Source of the DNA: Dehalobacterium formicoaceticum
GTDB taxonomy: Bacteria > Bacillota > Dehalobacteriia > Dehalobacteriales > Dehalobacteriaceae
NCBI RefSeq assembly: GCF_002224645.1
Contig: NZ_CP022121.1
Coordinates: 2,548,501-2,612,500, forward strand
Direction: 5' to 3'
DNA length: 64,000 bases
Part shown: one piece after another, positions 8,016 to 15,509 of the stretch
Numbering within the stretch: position 1 is the stretch's first letter
How the letters are laid out: each line of letters opens with the position of its first letter
Translations under genes and position numbers: made by a program
The notes under the pieces: generated by a model
Told to the model about the DNA's origin: nothing
Seen by the model: the letters and a program-made list of their open reading frames with translations, nothing else
Database searches by the model: none

Positions 8016-8125
8016 AAATGACGTATCAATAACCGTTTTAAGCAAGGATTTGCCGGCAAAAAATATTCCACTACAACGCCTGAAACCTTGGTCATTTAAG
8101 CCAATTTCAAAATAAATCAAAGAAC

Positions 8126-8155
8126 AGCCATCCCCAGGAGGGTGGCTGACTTTTT
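8126..8155 (+). terminator. Terminator after the response regulator
   Basis: AGCCATCC pairs with GGGTGGCT (8 bp, one G-U) with a six-base loop, followed by GACTTTTT. Confidence 0.7.
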
Positions 8156-8216
8156 AGTAACTATCCCGTAGAGGTTTTCGTTATTTTCATGATTTTTTTT
8201 AAAAAATATTTTGCCT

Positions 8217-8250
8217 ACCTCCCCAAAATATTTGACCGACTACGAATAAT
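8217..8250 (+). promoter_or_regulatory. Possible SigI-type promoter
   Basis: CTCCCCAAAAT at about 8219 and CGAA at 8243 resemble the C-rich -35 and CGAA -10 elements described for SigI promoters. The gene downstream encodes a secreted Met/His-rich protein and a SigI/RsgI pair follows. No good SigA promoter is seen here. This is motif matching by eye. Confidence 0.4.
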
Positions 8251-8310
8251 TAGGTACAAGCGGAACTTAATAAACTTTTCGCTTACAAACATCAACAGGA
8301 GGATTAAATA

Positions 8311-8805
8311 ATGGTAAAAAAACGAATTATTGGTACTATTGTAACAGCAGCACTGGGATTATCTTTAGTGGGGGCAGCCAATGCAGATACCGTGGATAAT
8401 CTTATGTCTCCGAAGGGTATGGATGGTCAGCAGGCAAAAGCAAACATAACCCAGCAGGAAATGATCGCTAAAGAGCAAAAAATGCCGTACTTAACAATGG
8501 ATAAAGCGGAAACACGAAAAGAAATAACGGTTGTAACCAAGGATACGAAAGATACAAATGATACTAAGGATACTAAGGATACAAAAGACACTGAGAATAA
8601 CAAAAAAGAAAAACAAGATGCCGTGCGTATATATCCCAATCAAATGACCCAAATGCCGGAATCAATGGTTGAGTTCCATGAAAAAAATTATGATGAGATG
8701 GTAGATATGCATGAAAGCATGCAAGATGTTCCGATGCACGGGGACATGGGGCAAATGAGCCGTCAAATGCATAACGGTGGTATGCATGGCATGATGGGAA
8801 AATAA
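8311..8805 (+). CDS. Secreted Met/His-rich protein with KDT repeats
   Basis: The 164-residue protein starts with a signal peptide (cleavage likely after GAANA, around residue 25). Residues 77-94 are six tandem KDT/NDT triplets, and the last ~55 residues are rich in Met and His (MHGDMGQM, MHNGGMHGMMGK), a composition suited to binding copper or silver. No known domain is recognised. It lies in the metal-handling block, before the SigI/RsgI pair whose sensor tail has similar MHN motifs. AGGAGG lies 10 bases before ATG. A metal-scavenging role at the cell surface is inferred from composition only. Confidence 0.75.
   Translation: MVKKRIIGTIVTAALGLSLVGAANADTVDNLMSPKGMDGQQAKANITQQEMIAKEQKMPYLTMDKAETRKEITVVTKDTKDTNDTKDTKDTKDTENNKKEKQDAVRIYPNQMTQMPESMVEFHEKNYDEMVDMHESMQDVPMHGDMGQMSRQMHNGGMHGMMGK
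8539..8592 (+). repeat. Six tandem 9-bp units encoding KDT
   Basis: Nine-base units such as AAGGATACG and AAAGATACA are repeated six times in frame. Slippage could change the repeat number between strains. Confidence 0.8.
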
Positions 8806-8860
8806 TGATTTAAAATTCTGCAAGGTATGGTTTCTTTTTAAATTTTCACATATGTAACAA

Positions 8861-8909
8861 TGCGTATATATTAAGCCGATTAATTTAATATATACGCAGT
8901 TCTTTTTTT
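8861..8909 (+). terminator. Terminator after the Met/His-rich protein gene
   Basis: TGCGTATATATTAA pairs perfectly with TTAATATATACGCA (14 bp), followed by GTTC and seven T. Confidence 0.8.
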
Positions 8910-8968
8910 CTTTATTTTATTTTGGTTTAGCTAAACATAATTTGCGCAATTGCCAAGGGGTTGATAGG

Positions 8969-9694
8969 GTGGTGCCTTTTAGATTAAAACATCATATTTT
9001 ACAGGCCCAGCAAGGTAACAAGAATATTCGTGAACATCTGATTGCCAAGCATAAGAAATACATTCTCCAAACATGTTCCAGTATCTGCAATAGATATTTA
9101 ACCTGGGAAAATGATGAAGAATTAAGCATTGGCCTATTAGCTTTTAATGAATCTATAGATGCATACGATACTGCCGGTAAAACCAGATTTACAACTTTTT
9201 CTTATTCGGTAATTAAAAAAAGACTGATTGATTATTTTAGAAGTCAGGAGAAATATCATAATGAATTATTAACTGCTTCTGCTGATACTCAGGAGTTTGA
9301 GGTATTAAATAATAAAGAAGCTATAGAAACTTATCAGGAAAATATCTCTTTAGAAAATCTGACGATATTAATTGAGCGCTACAGAATTAAATTAGATGAA
9401 TATGATATTGATATTAATAATTTACCGGAACATTCCCCTAAGCATAGGGATACCAGAGAGACTCTGCAAAATGTCAGCCGGATTTTAATTAATGATCCGG
9501 ACCTTCTTAACCACTTAATTCGTTATAAACAGCTGCCGATAAAACAGCTGATGGTGGCAACAGGTCAAAGCAGAAAGGTCCTGGAAAAGGGCAGAAAATA
9601 TATTATTGCTATTAGTATTATTTTTATTGTGCCAGAGCTTGCTCCATTAAGGAAATTTTCTAAATTTAATATTGATCGGGGTGAGTTAATTTGA
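8969..9694 (+). CDS. sigI: RNA polymerase sigma factor SigI
   Basis: The product (about 241 residues) shows a sigma-70 region 2-like segment (FNESIDAYD, FTTFSYSVIKKRLIDYFR) and a C-terminal part with PIKQLMVATGQSRKVLEKGRKYI, the distinctive SigI ending. SigI factors direct heat- or envelope-stress genes and are held by a membrane anti-sigma factor RsgI, whose gene overlaps this stop codon by four bases (TTGA). GTG 8969 is preferred because AAGGGG lies 8 bases upstream; TTG 8942 has no site. The pair is a transmembrane signalling unit. Targets may include the upstream Met/His-rich protein, which has a SigI-like promoter. Confidence 0.88.
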   Translation: MVPFRLKHHILQAQQGNKNIREHLIAKHKKYILQTCSSICNRYLTWENDEELSIGLLAFNESIDAYDTAGKTRFTTFSYSVIKKRLIDYFRSQEKYHNELLTASADTQEFEVLNNKEAIETYQENISLENLTILIERYRIKLDEYDIDINNLPEHSPKHRDTRETLQNVSRILINDPDLLNHLIRYKQLPIKQLMVATGQSRKVLEKGRKYIIAISIIFIVPELAPLRKFSKFNIDRGELI

Positions 9695-10671
9695 AAAAAA
9701 AACAGCTGATAATTATGTCCATAGATAAGGATTATACGGTTGGGTATACCGAAGATGGTCAATTCGTAAAAATTCCCCAAAAACCTGCCCATCAGGTTGG
9801 TCAGATGATAAATTATCAGCCAACAAAATTCGGATCAAGATACCATAGGGGTTTAGCTGTTGCTACAGCGATTTTATTAGTATTTTTTGCGGGGATTTTT
9901 AGTCCTTTTTTTCAGCAAGAAGCTGCCGCGTCTTATCTGAGTATTGGGCTAAATACTGGAAGCCTGGAAATATGGACTGATCATAATAATAAAGTAATTG
10001 AAACACTATATACTGATTCCCTGGAAAGGTTAAATCAGTTGGAACTCAAAGGGAAAGATATTTATGAGGCTGTTGCAGCTTTAACCGTCGAAGCCAAGAA
10101 ATATGGTCTGATAACGGAAAAGAAAGATGATATTTTATTGGTAAATCTAATAGATATAAAGGAAGACAGCCAACATCATCATGTTTCTGAGGATAAAATC
10201 AAGAAAATAATTTTAGAAGAATTAAATGCTAAAGAATACAAGGGCTTAATGATGATGGAACGTCATGATATGGATTATCTTACAAAAGCAAATGAATTAA
10301 ATCTTACAGCCAGCCAATATCAAGTTTATGAGAAAAGCAGTGCTAAAGGCCATAAGTTAGAAATGGAAAAAATCAAGCACGGTCAAATTCGTTCCGTATT
10401 GGAAGAAGCGGGAACAACTCCGGAGGAAATATTTGAAATGCCAAACAATAATATGCATAATAACACTATGAATAATACCATGCATAACAACAATCATGGA
10501 ATGTCCGCACCCATACCAACACCAAATCAGAATAATGAAACTATTGCACCGGAGCAAAGTAAAGACACAATGCAAGAACAAGAACAAGAGCAAGAGCAAG
10601 ATGTGGAAAGTAATAATCATATGGGTAAAAAAAGTATGCAAATGGATAATTACAATAAGATGCACAACTAA
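9691..10671 (+). CDS. rsgI: RsgI-like anti-sigma factor with Met/His/Asn-rich extracellular tail
   Basis: The 326-residue protein has a short cytoplasmic anti-sigma domain (about 1-55), one membrane helix (about 56-75) followed by the SYLSIGLNTG block typical of RsgI extracellular domains, then a helical region and an unusual tail of about 75 residues with MHN/MNN units, HGM and EQEQ repeats and a final MHN. RsgI proteins bind SigI and release it after an outside signal; in cellulolytic clostridia the outer domain binds polysaccharide. Here the tail suggests metal sensing. The TTG start overlaps the sigI stop, implying translational coupling. A decayed copy of its 3' end lies at 6809. Confidence 0.85.
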   Translation: MKKKQLIIMSIDKDYTVGYTEDGQFVKIPQKPAHQVGQMINYQPTKFGSRYHRGLAVATAILLVFFAGIFSPFFQQEAAASYLSIGLNTGSLEIWTDHNNKVIETLYTDSLERLNQLELKGKDIYEAVAALTVEAKKYGLITEKKDDILLVNLIDIKEDSQHHHVSEDKIKKIILEELNAKEYKGLMMMERHDMDYLTKANELNLTASQYQVYEKSSAKGHKLEMEKIKHGQIRSVLEEAGTTPEEIFEMPNNNMHNNTMNNTMHNNNHGMSAPIPTPNQNNETIAPEQSKDTMQEQEQEQEQDVESNNHMGKKSMQMDNYNKMHN

Positions 10672-10700
10672 TAGACAGAGTCAATAATATCAAAGGTAAA

Positions 10701-10728
10701 TTTCACTAAATTTCCAAGTAACTTTCAC
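10701..10728 (+). promoter_or_regulatory. TTTCAC direct repeat, likely operator of the 104-aa gene
   Basis: TTTCAC occurs at 10701 and 10723, a 22-base offset (two helical turns), each followed by AAATT-like sequence, with TTGGTCATATTTA next to the second copy. The same arrangement precedes the paralogue at 12558. No good -35 box is present before the -10 (TATGAT), as expected for an activator-dependent promoter. Confidence 0.55.
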
Positions 10729-10807
10729 AAATTGGTCATATTTACATCAAAAATAGTTCAAAATTTGTTGTTATGATGGTATTAAGAAAAAACGAGGAGG
10801 GATTTTT

Positions 10808-11122
10808 ATGAAGAAGGCTTTAGTGTTTTTAGTTATAAGTGCGCTGCTTATCGCTGTTGCCGGTACTGCGATGGCAGCGAAAGGAGAACAGGTTCCGATT
10901 CCTAATTTAGCACCGGAGAAAGTTTATACAGAGCAGACAACAGCAAAAGATGAGAAGGTGCCGACTCCCGAGCCATCCGATCAGGATCTTTATCAACAAA
11001 TGTATGAAGCTTGCCATGGCCCCAATGGATATATGTCAAAATATTTTGGTGAAGGTAATGGTCCACAAGGGTACAGAGGAATGATGGGCGGCTATGGAAG
11101 TAACACTAATAGTAACTTTTAA
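10808..11122 (+). CDS. Secreted 104-aa protein, paralogue of the one at 12558
   Basis: A 104-residue protein with a clear signal peptide ending at AMAA (about residue 24). The mature part has KGEQVPIPNLAPEK, KVPTPEPS, a single Cys in YEACHGPNGYMSKY and a Gly/Met-rich end (GYRGMMGGYG). No known domain is recognised; the lone CHGPNGYM resembles a metal- or haem-binding fragment but lacks a CxxCH. The gene at 12558 encodes a nearly identical protein with a matching promoter region, so it arose by duplication. AACGAGGAGG precedes ATG. Control by the nearby response regulator is inferred. Confidence 0.8.
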   Translation: MKKALVFLVISALLIAVAGTAMAAKGEQVPIPNLAPEKVYTEQTTAKDEKVPTPEPSDQDLYQQMYEACHGPNGYMSKYFGEGNGPQGYRGMMGGYGSNTNSNF

Positions 11123-11164
11123 AAGTAAATCTATCATCCCTGTGTTTGGGATATTTGTTATAAG

Positions 11165-11195
11165 GGAGGCATGTCATCTGACATGCCTCCTTTAA
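11165..11195 (+). terminator. Terminator of the first 104-aa gene
   Basis: GGAGGCATGTCA and TGACATGCCTCC form a near-perfect palindrome followed by TTTAATTG. The stretch from here to about 11545 holds no gene I can support; it includes a possible TTTCAC-type regulatory region near 11415-11455 with TTGGTCATTTTTA, like those at 10701 and 12449, and a -10-like TATTATAG at 11461. Confidence 0.65.
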
Positions 11196-11545
11196 TTGTT
11201 TTTGTAAATGAAAACCATCCATGAATATTTTTCTTTTAAATTCATGGTCAGTATCACGTTGAGGGGTTTTTTGAGTGCCTGTTTAGTGTGATGTCAGATA
11301 TATCCATTGGGGCCATCTTAATCCTCATCCGGGACAGTGGCTTTCGTTAACAGGATCACCCCAACCCTATGAGAATGTGTTGTGGCAGATGAGCTGCCTT
11401 TAGAAAAACCAACTTTTCACACATCTATCACAGATTCATAAATGTTTGGTCATTTTTATGTATTATTATAGCTTTATGCTAATTCGATGAAGGATAACTA
11501 TAGAGGGAGGTAAGATCTTAAGTAAAGAGATGGTTAATACTGGTA

Positions 11546-11635
11546 ATGATCATACGTGGCGGCGGAAGATATGGAGGAAGGTTTGGCGGTGGAGGCGGCT
11601 CCGGCGGCGGGGGCGGTAGTTCCAGAGAATGGTAG
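11546..11635 (+). CDS. Possible 29-aa Gly-rich peptide
   Basis: An open frame starting ATG 11546 would encode a peptide composed mostly of Gly with Arg and Ser, ending SSREW. The GGC/GGT-rich DNA stands out against the AT-rich surroundings. There is no ribosome site at this ATG; GGGAGG lies about 40 bases upstream and the frame has a stop at 11519-11521. It may be a real small protein of the following operon or only a low-complexity remnant. Confidence 0.3.
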   Translation: MIIRGGGRYGGRFGGGGGSGGGGGSSREW

Positions 11636-11668
11636 TAATAATAATTTTGTAAAGGGGTATAAAAATTT

Positions 11669-11839
11669 ATGGAGTTGATAATAAACTATGGACCGTATCT
11701 TTTATTAGGAATTTTCTTTTTTATGATGATGAGAGTCGGCGGTTGCTGCGGTGGTCATGGTGGCCATGATGACGGAAAACAGAATAATAATAAAAACACA
11801 TTAAAAAGAGCTGTCTCTGAGGCAGAGAGGAGTGAATGA
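11669..11839 (+). CDS. 56-aa small membrane protein with CC/HGGH motif
   Basis: The peptide has a hydrophobic N-terminal helix followed by MMMRVGGCCGGHGGHDDG and a charged tail. Met, Cys and His clustered just after a membrane helix suggest metal binding. It resembles very short membrane proteins found beside SHOCT proteins and copper genes, but I cannot name a family. AAAGGGG lies 11 bases before ATG. Its stop overlaps the start of the next gene by four bases (ATGA), so the two are translationally coupled. Confidence 0.6.
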   Translation: MELIINYGPYLLLGIFFFMMMRVGGCCGGHGGHDDGKQNNNKNTLKRAVSEAERSE

Positions 11840-12075
11840 GCATGATGGGTTACGGAATGATGGGCTATGGCATGGCAGTAGCCATGTTCTTATGGTGGGC
11901 CATACTCTTGGGTGGAATATTCCTAGGGTGTTATGGAATAACACTTTTAATTCGTAATAAAAATAATACCACCAACAGTAACGAAGCCTTGGAAAAATTA
12001 AAGGTGCGCTATGTTATGGGTGAAATTTCCCAAGAGGAATATACGGAAAAAAAGCAATTGTTACAGGTTAAATAA
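11836..12075 (+). CDS. SHOCT-domain small membrane protein
   Basis: The 79-residue product begins with MGYGMMGYGM, has one or two membrane helices (about 12-40) and ends with a SHOCT-type helix pair (ALEKLKVRYVMGEISQEEY). SHOCT motifs are short oligomerisation modules, often at the C-terminus of small membrane proteins with Met-rich starts in copper or efflux loci. The ATG overlaps the preceding stop, and GAGAGGAG supplies the ribosome site. Function in the metal block is inferred from context. Confidence 0.8.
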   Translation: MSMMGYGMMGYGMAVAMFLWWAILLGGIFLGCYGITLLIRNKNNTTNSNEALEKLKVRYVMGEISQEEYTEKKQLLQVK

Positions 12076-12182
12076 ATTGTTAAACAGCACATTGGACTAA
12101 GTGTTCTTAGAAATGCTTAAAATACAGATCAACTGTTTTATAACGATGGTGGCAGCCATTCGGAAAAAAGGAGGAAATGATT

Positions 12183-12410
12183 ATGTTTCTGGGTGTACCG
12201 GCTCAGGTGATGGATATAAAAAATAAAATCGGCATTGTAAAAATTGATGGTATATTTGTCAAAGTAAGCTTGGATTTAGCATCGGAAGTAAATGTAGGTG
12301 ACTATGTCTTAGTCCATGCAGGATTTGCCATTCAGGTGATCAGCTGTGAAGAAGCAGCGCTTACCTGGACGAATATTAATAAGATGATGGACAATACTAG
12401 GCACAATTAA
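12183..12410 (+). CDS. HypC/HupF-like protein lacking the N-terminal Cys
   Basis: The 75-residue protein matches HypC hydrogenase-maturation chaperones along its length: LGVPAQV near the start, SLDLASEVNVGDYVLVHAGFAIQ in the middle. HypC normally begins Met-Cys, and that Cys binds the Fe(CN)2CO precursor; here position 2 is Phe. ATG 12183 is chosen because AAGGAGG lies 8 bases upstream, which rules out an upstream Cys; ATG 12177 adds only Met-Ile. No hydrogenase or other hyp gene is in the window. It may have lost the maturation role and taken another, or be a decaying paralogue. Confidence 0.8.
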   Translation: MFLGVPAQVMDIKNKIGIVKIDGIFVKVSLDLASEVNVGDYVLVHAGFAIQVISCEEAALTWTNINKMMDNTRHN

Positions 12411-12448
12411 CCCTTTTTTTAAGAGATTGGCTGTCACATTAAGGTAAG

Positions 12449-12476
12449 TTTCACTAAATTTCCAATTATCTTTCAC
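12449..12476 (+). promoter_or_regulatory. TTTCAC direct repeat, operator of the second 104-aa gene
   Basis: TTTCAC at 12449 and 12471 (22-base offset) with the same flanks as at 10701, followed by TTGGTCATATT. Conservation between the two duplicated promoters supports a binding site. Confidence 0.55.
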
Positions 12477-12557
12477 AAATTGGTCATATTTTAATCGAAA
12501 ATATTTCAAAACTTATTATTATAATAGTACTTAAGAAAAAACAAGGAGGAATTTATT

Positions 12558-12872
12558 ATGAAAAAAGCTTTAGTATTTTTAGTTATCAGTGCACTGCTTA
12601 TCGCTGTTGCCGGTACTGCGATGGCAGCGAAAGGGGAACAGGTACCGATTCCTAATTTAGCACCGGAGAAAGTTTATTCAGAGCAGACAGCGGCAAAAGA
12701 TGAGAAGGTGCCGACTCCTGAGCTATCCGATAAGGATCTTTATCAACAAATGTATGAAGCTTGCCATGGTCCCAATGGATATATGTCAAAATATTTCGGT
12801 GAAGGTAATGTTCCACAAGGGTACAGAGGAATGATGGGCGGCTATGGAAGTAACACTAACAGTAACTTTTAA
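12558..12872 (+). CDS. Secreted 104-aa protein, second paralogue
   Basis: Nearly identical to the product at 10808; only a few residues differ (for example Leu for Pro in the PELS segment and Val for Gly before PQGYRG). It has the same signal peptide, single-Cys YEACHGPNGYM block and Gly/Met-rich tail. The upstream operator and the downstream hairpin region are duplicated as well, so the copy is a tandem segmental duplicate and recent enough to keep silent-site similarity. AACAAGGAGG precedes ATG. Function unknown. Confidence 0.8.
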   Translation: MKKALVFLVISALLIAVAGTAMAAKGEQVPIPNLAPEKVYSEQTAAKDEKVPTPELSDKDLYQQMYEACHGPNGYMSKYFGEGNVPQGYRGMMGGYGSNTNSNF

Positions 12873-12922
12873 AAGTAAATCTATCATCCATGTGTTTGGG
12901 ATGTTTGATATATCGGGAGGCA

Positions 12923-12960
12923 TGTCATTTGGGCATGCCTTCTCTATTGATCTTTATGGA
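12923..12960 (+). repeat. Copy of the segment at 7202-7240
   Basis: Shares CATGCCTTCTCTATTGAT with the sequence just before the response regulator. The GGCATG/CATGCC hairpin here may also act as the terminator of the 104-aa gene. Confidence 0.65.
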
Positions 12961-13053
12961 CGAACTATTATAAAATAAGTTAAAATTGAATTTGTAGTAA
13001 GTATCATGACATTTTATTGCTTCCTGACAAGATGGAAAGGAGCAAAAAATGAT

Positions 13054-13116
13054 ATGACAGGAAAGAGTATTTTGCTGGTTGAAGGTAAGCGCTTAATGGG
13101 ATTTGAGGTGAAATAA
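13054..13116 (+). pseudogene. Relic of a response regulator gene
   Basis: A 20-codon open frame begins MTGKSILLVE like the regulator at 7332, jumps to KRLMGFE, which matches that protein around residues 89-95, and ends with KTAA-like codons and TAA followed by AAAATGAC as in the intact copy. Two internal deletions removed about 90% of the gene. Its ribosome site is also conserved. Confidence 0.85.
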
Positions 13117-13118
13117 AA

Positions 13119-14867
13119 ATGACAGGAAGTATTGTCCTAAAATTATGGCTAACTATTGTGTTGTTAATCATCGTGGTTTTTATTGCCCTAGGCTTGGGTT
13201 TATTTCAGGCTGTGGAGAATTTTTATTACACGCAAATCGCTGCCGGACTTATTAACCAGGGTCAGGAAGTTGCTGATATGTATGCCAAGAATCCGGCTGA
13301 ATTTCAAGAAAACAATGAGATTGAATATGTGTCCCGGATTATGAATGCCCATCTAATGATTTTAAATAAAGAAAGCATTATTCAGACCTGTAACCAAATG
13401 ATGCCCATGACACCCGGGTCCTTATTTGAAGAGAATGATCTGGACCGAATTTTCACCGGTGAAACAGTAGCGAAAAGAGGTTTTCATCATTCATTTAATA
13501 ACCAAATGTTATCTATCGGCCTGCCAATTATTCAGGACAAAAAGATTGAATCTGCCTTGTTTATTTATACTCCCATAGCTTCTCTGGAACCTGCCTTGAA
13601 TACTATTCGGGGAATCATTTACTGGAGTTTATTTTTTGCCGTTATTTTAATTTCGATTTTAGCTTTTTTCCTTTCCCGCACTTTGTCGAAACCCCTGATC
13701 CAAATGAATAAAGTTGCCTTAAATCTTGCTGAAGGAGATTACAGCCAGCGTGTGCCGGTAAAAAGCGTTGATGAGGTTGGCATCTTGGGGGCATCATTAA
13801 ATTTCCTTTCGGAACAGCTAAAGAAAAACATCACTGAACTATCATATGAAAAGGAACAGATTGAAAATATCCTAAAAGGTATGTCTGATGGAGTTATTAC
13901 CTTTGATACTACAGGTAAAATAGTTCTTTTTAATCCTCAAGCTAAAGAACTGCTTGATAATTGTGTGGAGGTGGAAAAAAATAACATAATGGAGCATTGC
14001 GATTATCTGACTCAGCTTAACTCCTTATATCAGCGAACTCTGGAAACAGGAAATTTGGTAGAAGGGGAAATCACTGTTAATGAAAAAATTGTTTCTGCCA
14101 AGCTTTCCCCATTGCTGGACGTAACTGATCGAAACCTAATCGGAGTGGTCACGGTACTCCAGGATGTAACCAAGGATAGAAAACTGGAGGAGATGCGCCG
14201 TGATTTTGTCGCTAATGTCTCCCATGAATTAAGAACACCCATTAGTTTGATCCAGGGTTATTCTGAGGCAATTATTGACGATGTTGCCGAATCCCCAGAG
14301 GAGCGGAATGGTTTTATTAAAGTTATTCTTGAGGAAGCCAACAGATTGAAACGGTTGGTGGAAGATCTTTTGGAATTGTCTCGGCTGCAATCAGGTGTAA
14401 TATCGATCGAGAAAGAATGGATTGATATTAGGGAGGTACTTCTGCAGGTAAAGACTAAATTCCAGTCATTGCTGGAACAAAACAAAATAGATTTTCAGGC
14501 AGAAATAGCATCGGATGCTCCATGTCTTTTGGCCGACCGCTTTAGATTGGAACAATTATTAATTAACTTAATAAGTAATGCGATCCATTTTGCGGCCGGG
14601 AAGACTATTAAGGTAACGTCACGAAAGCTGGAAAACGGTATTGAGCTGAGTGTCAGTGATACAGGACAGGGTATTCCGGAAAAAGATCTTCCATTTATCT
14701 TTGAAAGATTTTATCGTGCGGAAAAATCCCGGAACAGGGAAAGCGGGGGGACAGGTATTGGTCTTTCTATCGTTAAAAATATCGTAGAGGTTCATGATGG
14801 AGCGATTACCGTGATGAGCAAAGAGGGAGAAGGGGCCACATTTAACATTATGTTTCCAAGCAAATAG
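13119..14867 (+). CDS. Membrane sensor histidine kinase (HAMP-PAS-HisKA-HATPase)
   Basis: The 582-residue kinase has a first membrane helix (about 8-30), an extracellular sensor region to about 165 containing Met and His (NQMMPMTPG), a second helix, a HAMP domain, a PAS domain, HisKA with VSHELRTP phosphoacceptor His, and an ATPase domain with N box (NLISNAIHF), DTGQGIP and GGTGIGLSI. It resembles PhoR/WalK-type kinases. Immediately upstream is a relic of a regulator gene, so the original operon was regulator-kinase; the surviving regulator at 7332 is the probable partner. The Met-rich sensor region fits a metal stimulus, but that is a guess. Confidence 0.92.
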   Translation: MTGSIVLKLWLTIVLLIIVVFIALGLGLFQAVENFYYTQIAAGLINQGQEVADMYAKNPAEFQENNEIEYVSRIMNAHLMILNKESIIQTCNQMMPMTPGSLFEENDLDRIFTGETVAKRGFHHSFNNQMLSIGLPIIQDKKIESALFIYTPIASLEPALNTIRGIIYWSLFFAVILISILAFFLSRTLSKPLIQMNKVALNLAEGDYSQRVPVKSVDEVGILGASLNFLSEQLKKNITELSYEKEQIENILKGMSDGVITFDTTGKIVLFNPQAKELLDNCVEVEKNNIMEHCDYLTQLNSLYQRTLETGNLVEGEITVNEKIVSAKLSPLLDVTDRNLIGVVTVLQDVTKDRKLEEMRRDFVANVSHELRTPISLIQGYSEAIIDDVAESPEERNGFIKVILEEANRLKRLVEDLLELSRLQSGVISIEKEWIDIREVLLQVKTKFQSLLEQNKIDFQAEIASDAPCLLADRFRLEQLLINLISNAIHFAAGKTIKVTSRKLENGIELSVSDTGQGIPEKDLPFIFERFYRAEKSRNRESGGTGIGLSIVKNIVEVHDGAITVMSKEGEGATFNIMFPSK

Positions 14868-14885
14868 AAAATTTTGCTTTTTGTC

Positions 14886-14915
14886 ATCCTGGGCGTTAGC
14901 CCAGGATCTTTTTTT
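14886..14915 (+). terminator. Terminator after the kinase gene
   Basis: ATCCTGGGC/GCCCAGGAT (9 bp, GTTA loop) followed by C and seven T. Confidence 0.85.
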
Positions 14916-14923
14916 AAAGGGGC

Positions 14924-15457
14924 TTAGTCTGAAGCTTCGGTGATCAAGGCCAGCAATTCATCTATTAAAGGGGTCTCCTCGCTAATCACCGGGATGCCCA
15001 TTTTTTTCAAAAGAGAGGTGGTGATCCCGGATCCGGGAATGGTTTTACCGGTAAAGGTCCCGTCATATATTTGATCTACTCCGCAGGAAGGACTTCTTTC
15101 TTTCATAATCGCCAGGGTGATGGGATAATCCTGGGCAATTTTTTGGGTGCAGAATGCCCCTTTTAAGAATTGTTCCGTTACATCCTGACCGTCTTGCAGA
15201 CAGATTTTAACATTTCCCAGGCATAAATCTGTGCTCAATTCTATTCCCGTTTCTGTTCCCGCATCTATCTCTGCTTTCGAAATAATCTCTGCAGGGGGAC
15301 GAGGTGTGGGCAGCCCTCCTAATTCTTCAGGGCAAACAGCAATGATTTCTTTATCTTTCAATAAAGAAATCAGATGGGCATTTTCATTATTGCCCCCGGA
15401 ATATTTGCAATTTTCCCCCAACAAACAGGCACTTATTAAGATCAAGTTCATCACCAT
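14924..15457 (-). CDS. DUF523 family protein
   Basis: A 177-residue protein of the DUF523 family: SACLLGENCKYSGG near the start, VCPEELGGLPTPRPPAE and the MKERSPSCG block are its hallmarks. The conserved Cys residues suggest a metal or Fe-S site; the biochemical role is unknown. No good ribosome site is visible at the first ATG, and ATG 15451 is an alternative start. It is transcribed toward the kinase terminator and follows the TtcA-like gene by about 50 bases on the same strand, so they may share a transcript. Confidence 0.85.
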   Translation of the reverse strand: MVMNLILISACLLGENCKYSGGNNENAHLISLLKDKEIIAVCPEELGGLPTPRPPAEIISKAEIDAGTETGIELSTDLCLGNVKICLQDGQDVTEQFLKGAFCTQKIAQDYPITLAIMKERSPSCGVDQIYDGTFTGKTIPGSGITTSLLKKMGIPVISEETPLIDELLALITEASD

Positions 15458-15509
15458 CTTTTATTTTTGAATTATCATAGTATCTTAGTCAAAGACAAGG
15501 TTTTTTAGA

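Noticed and set aside
8539-8592. CRISPR-like repeat array
   Set aside because: The 9-base units are in-frame KDT codons with no spacers.
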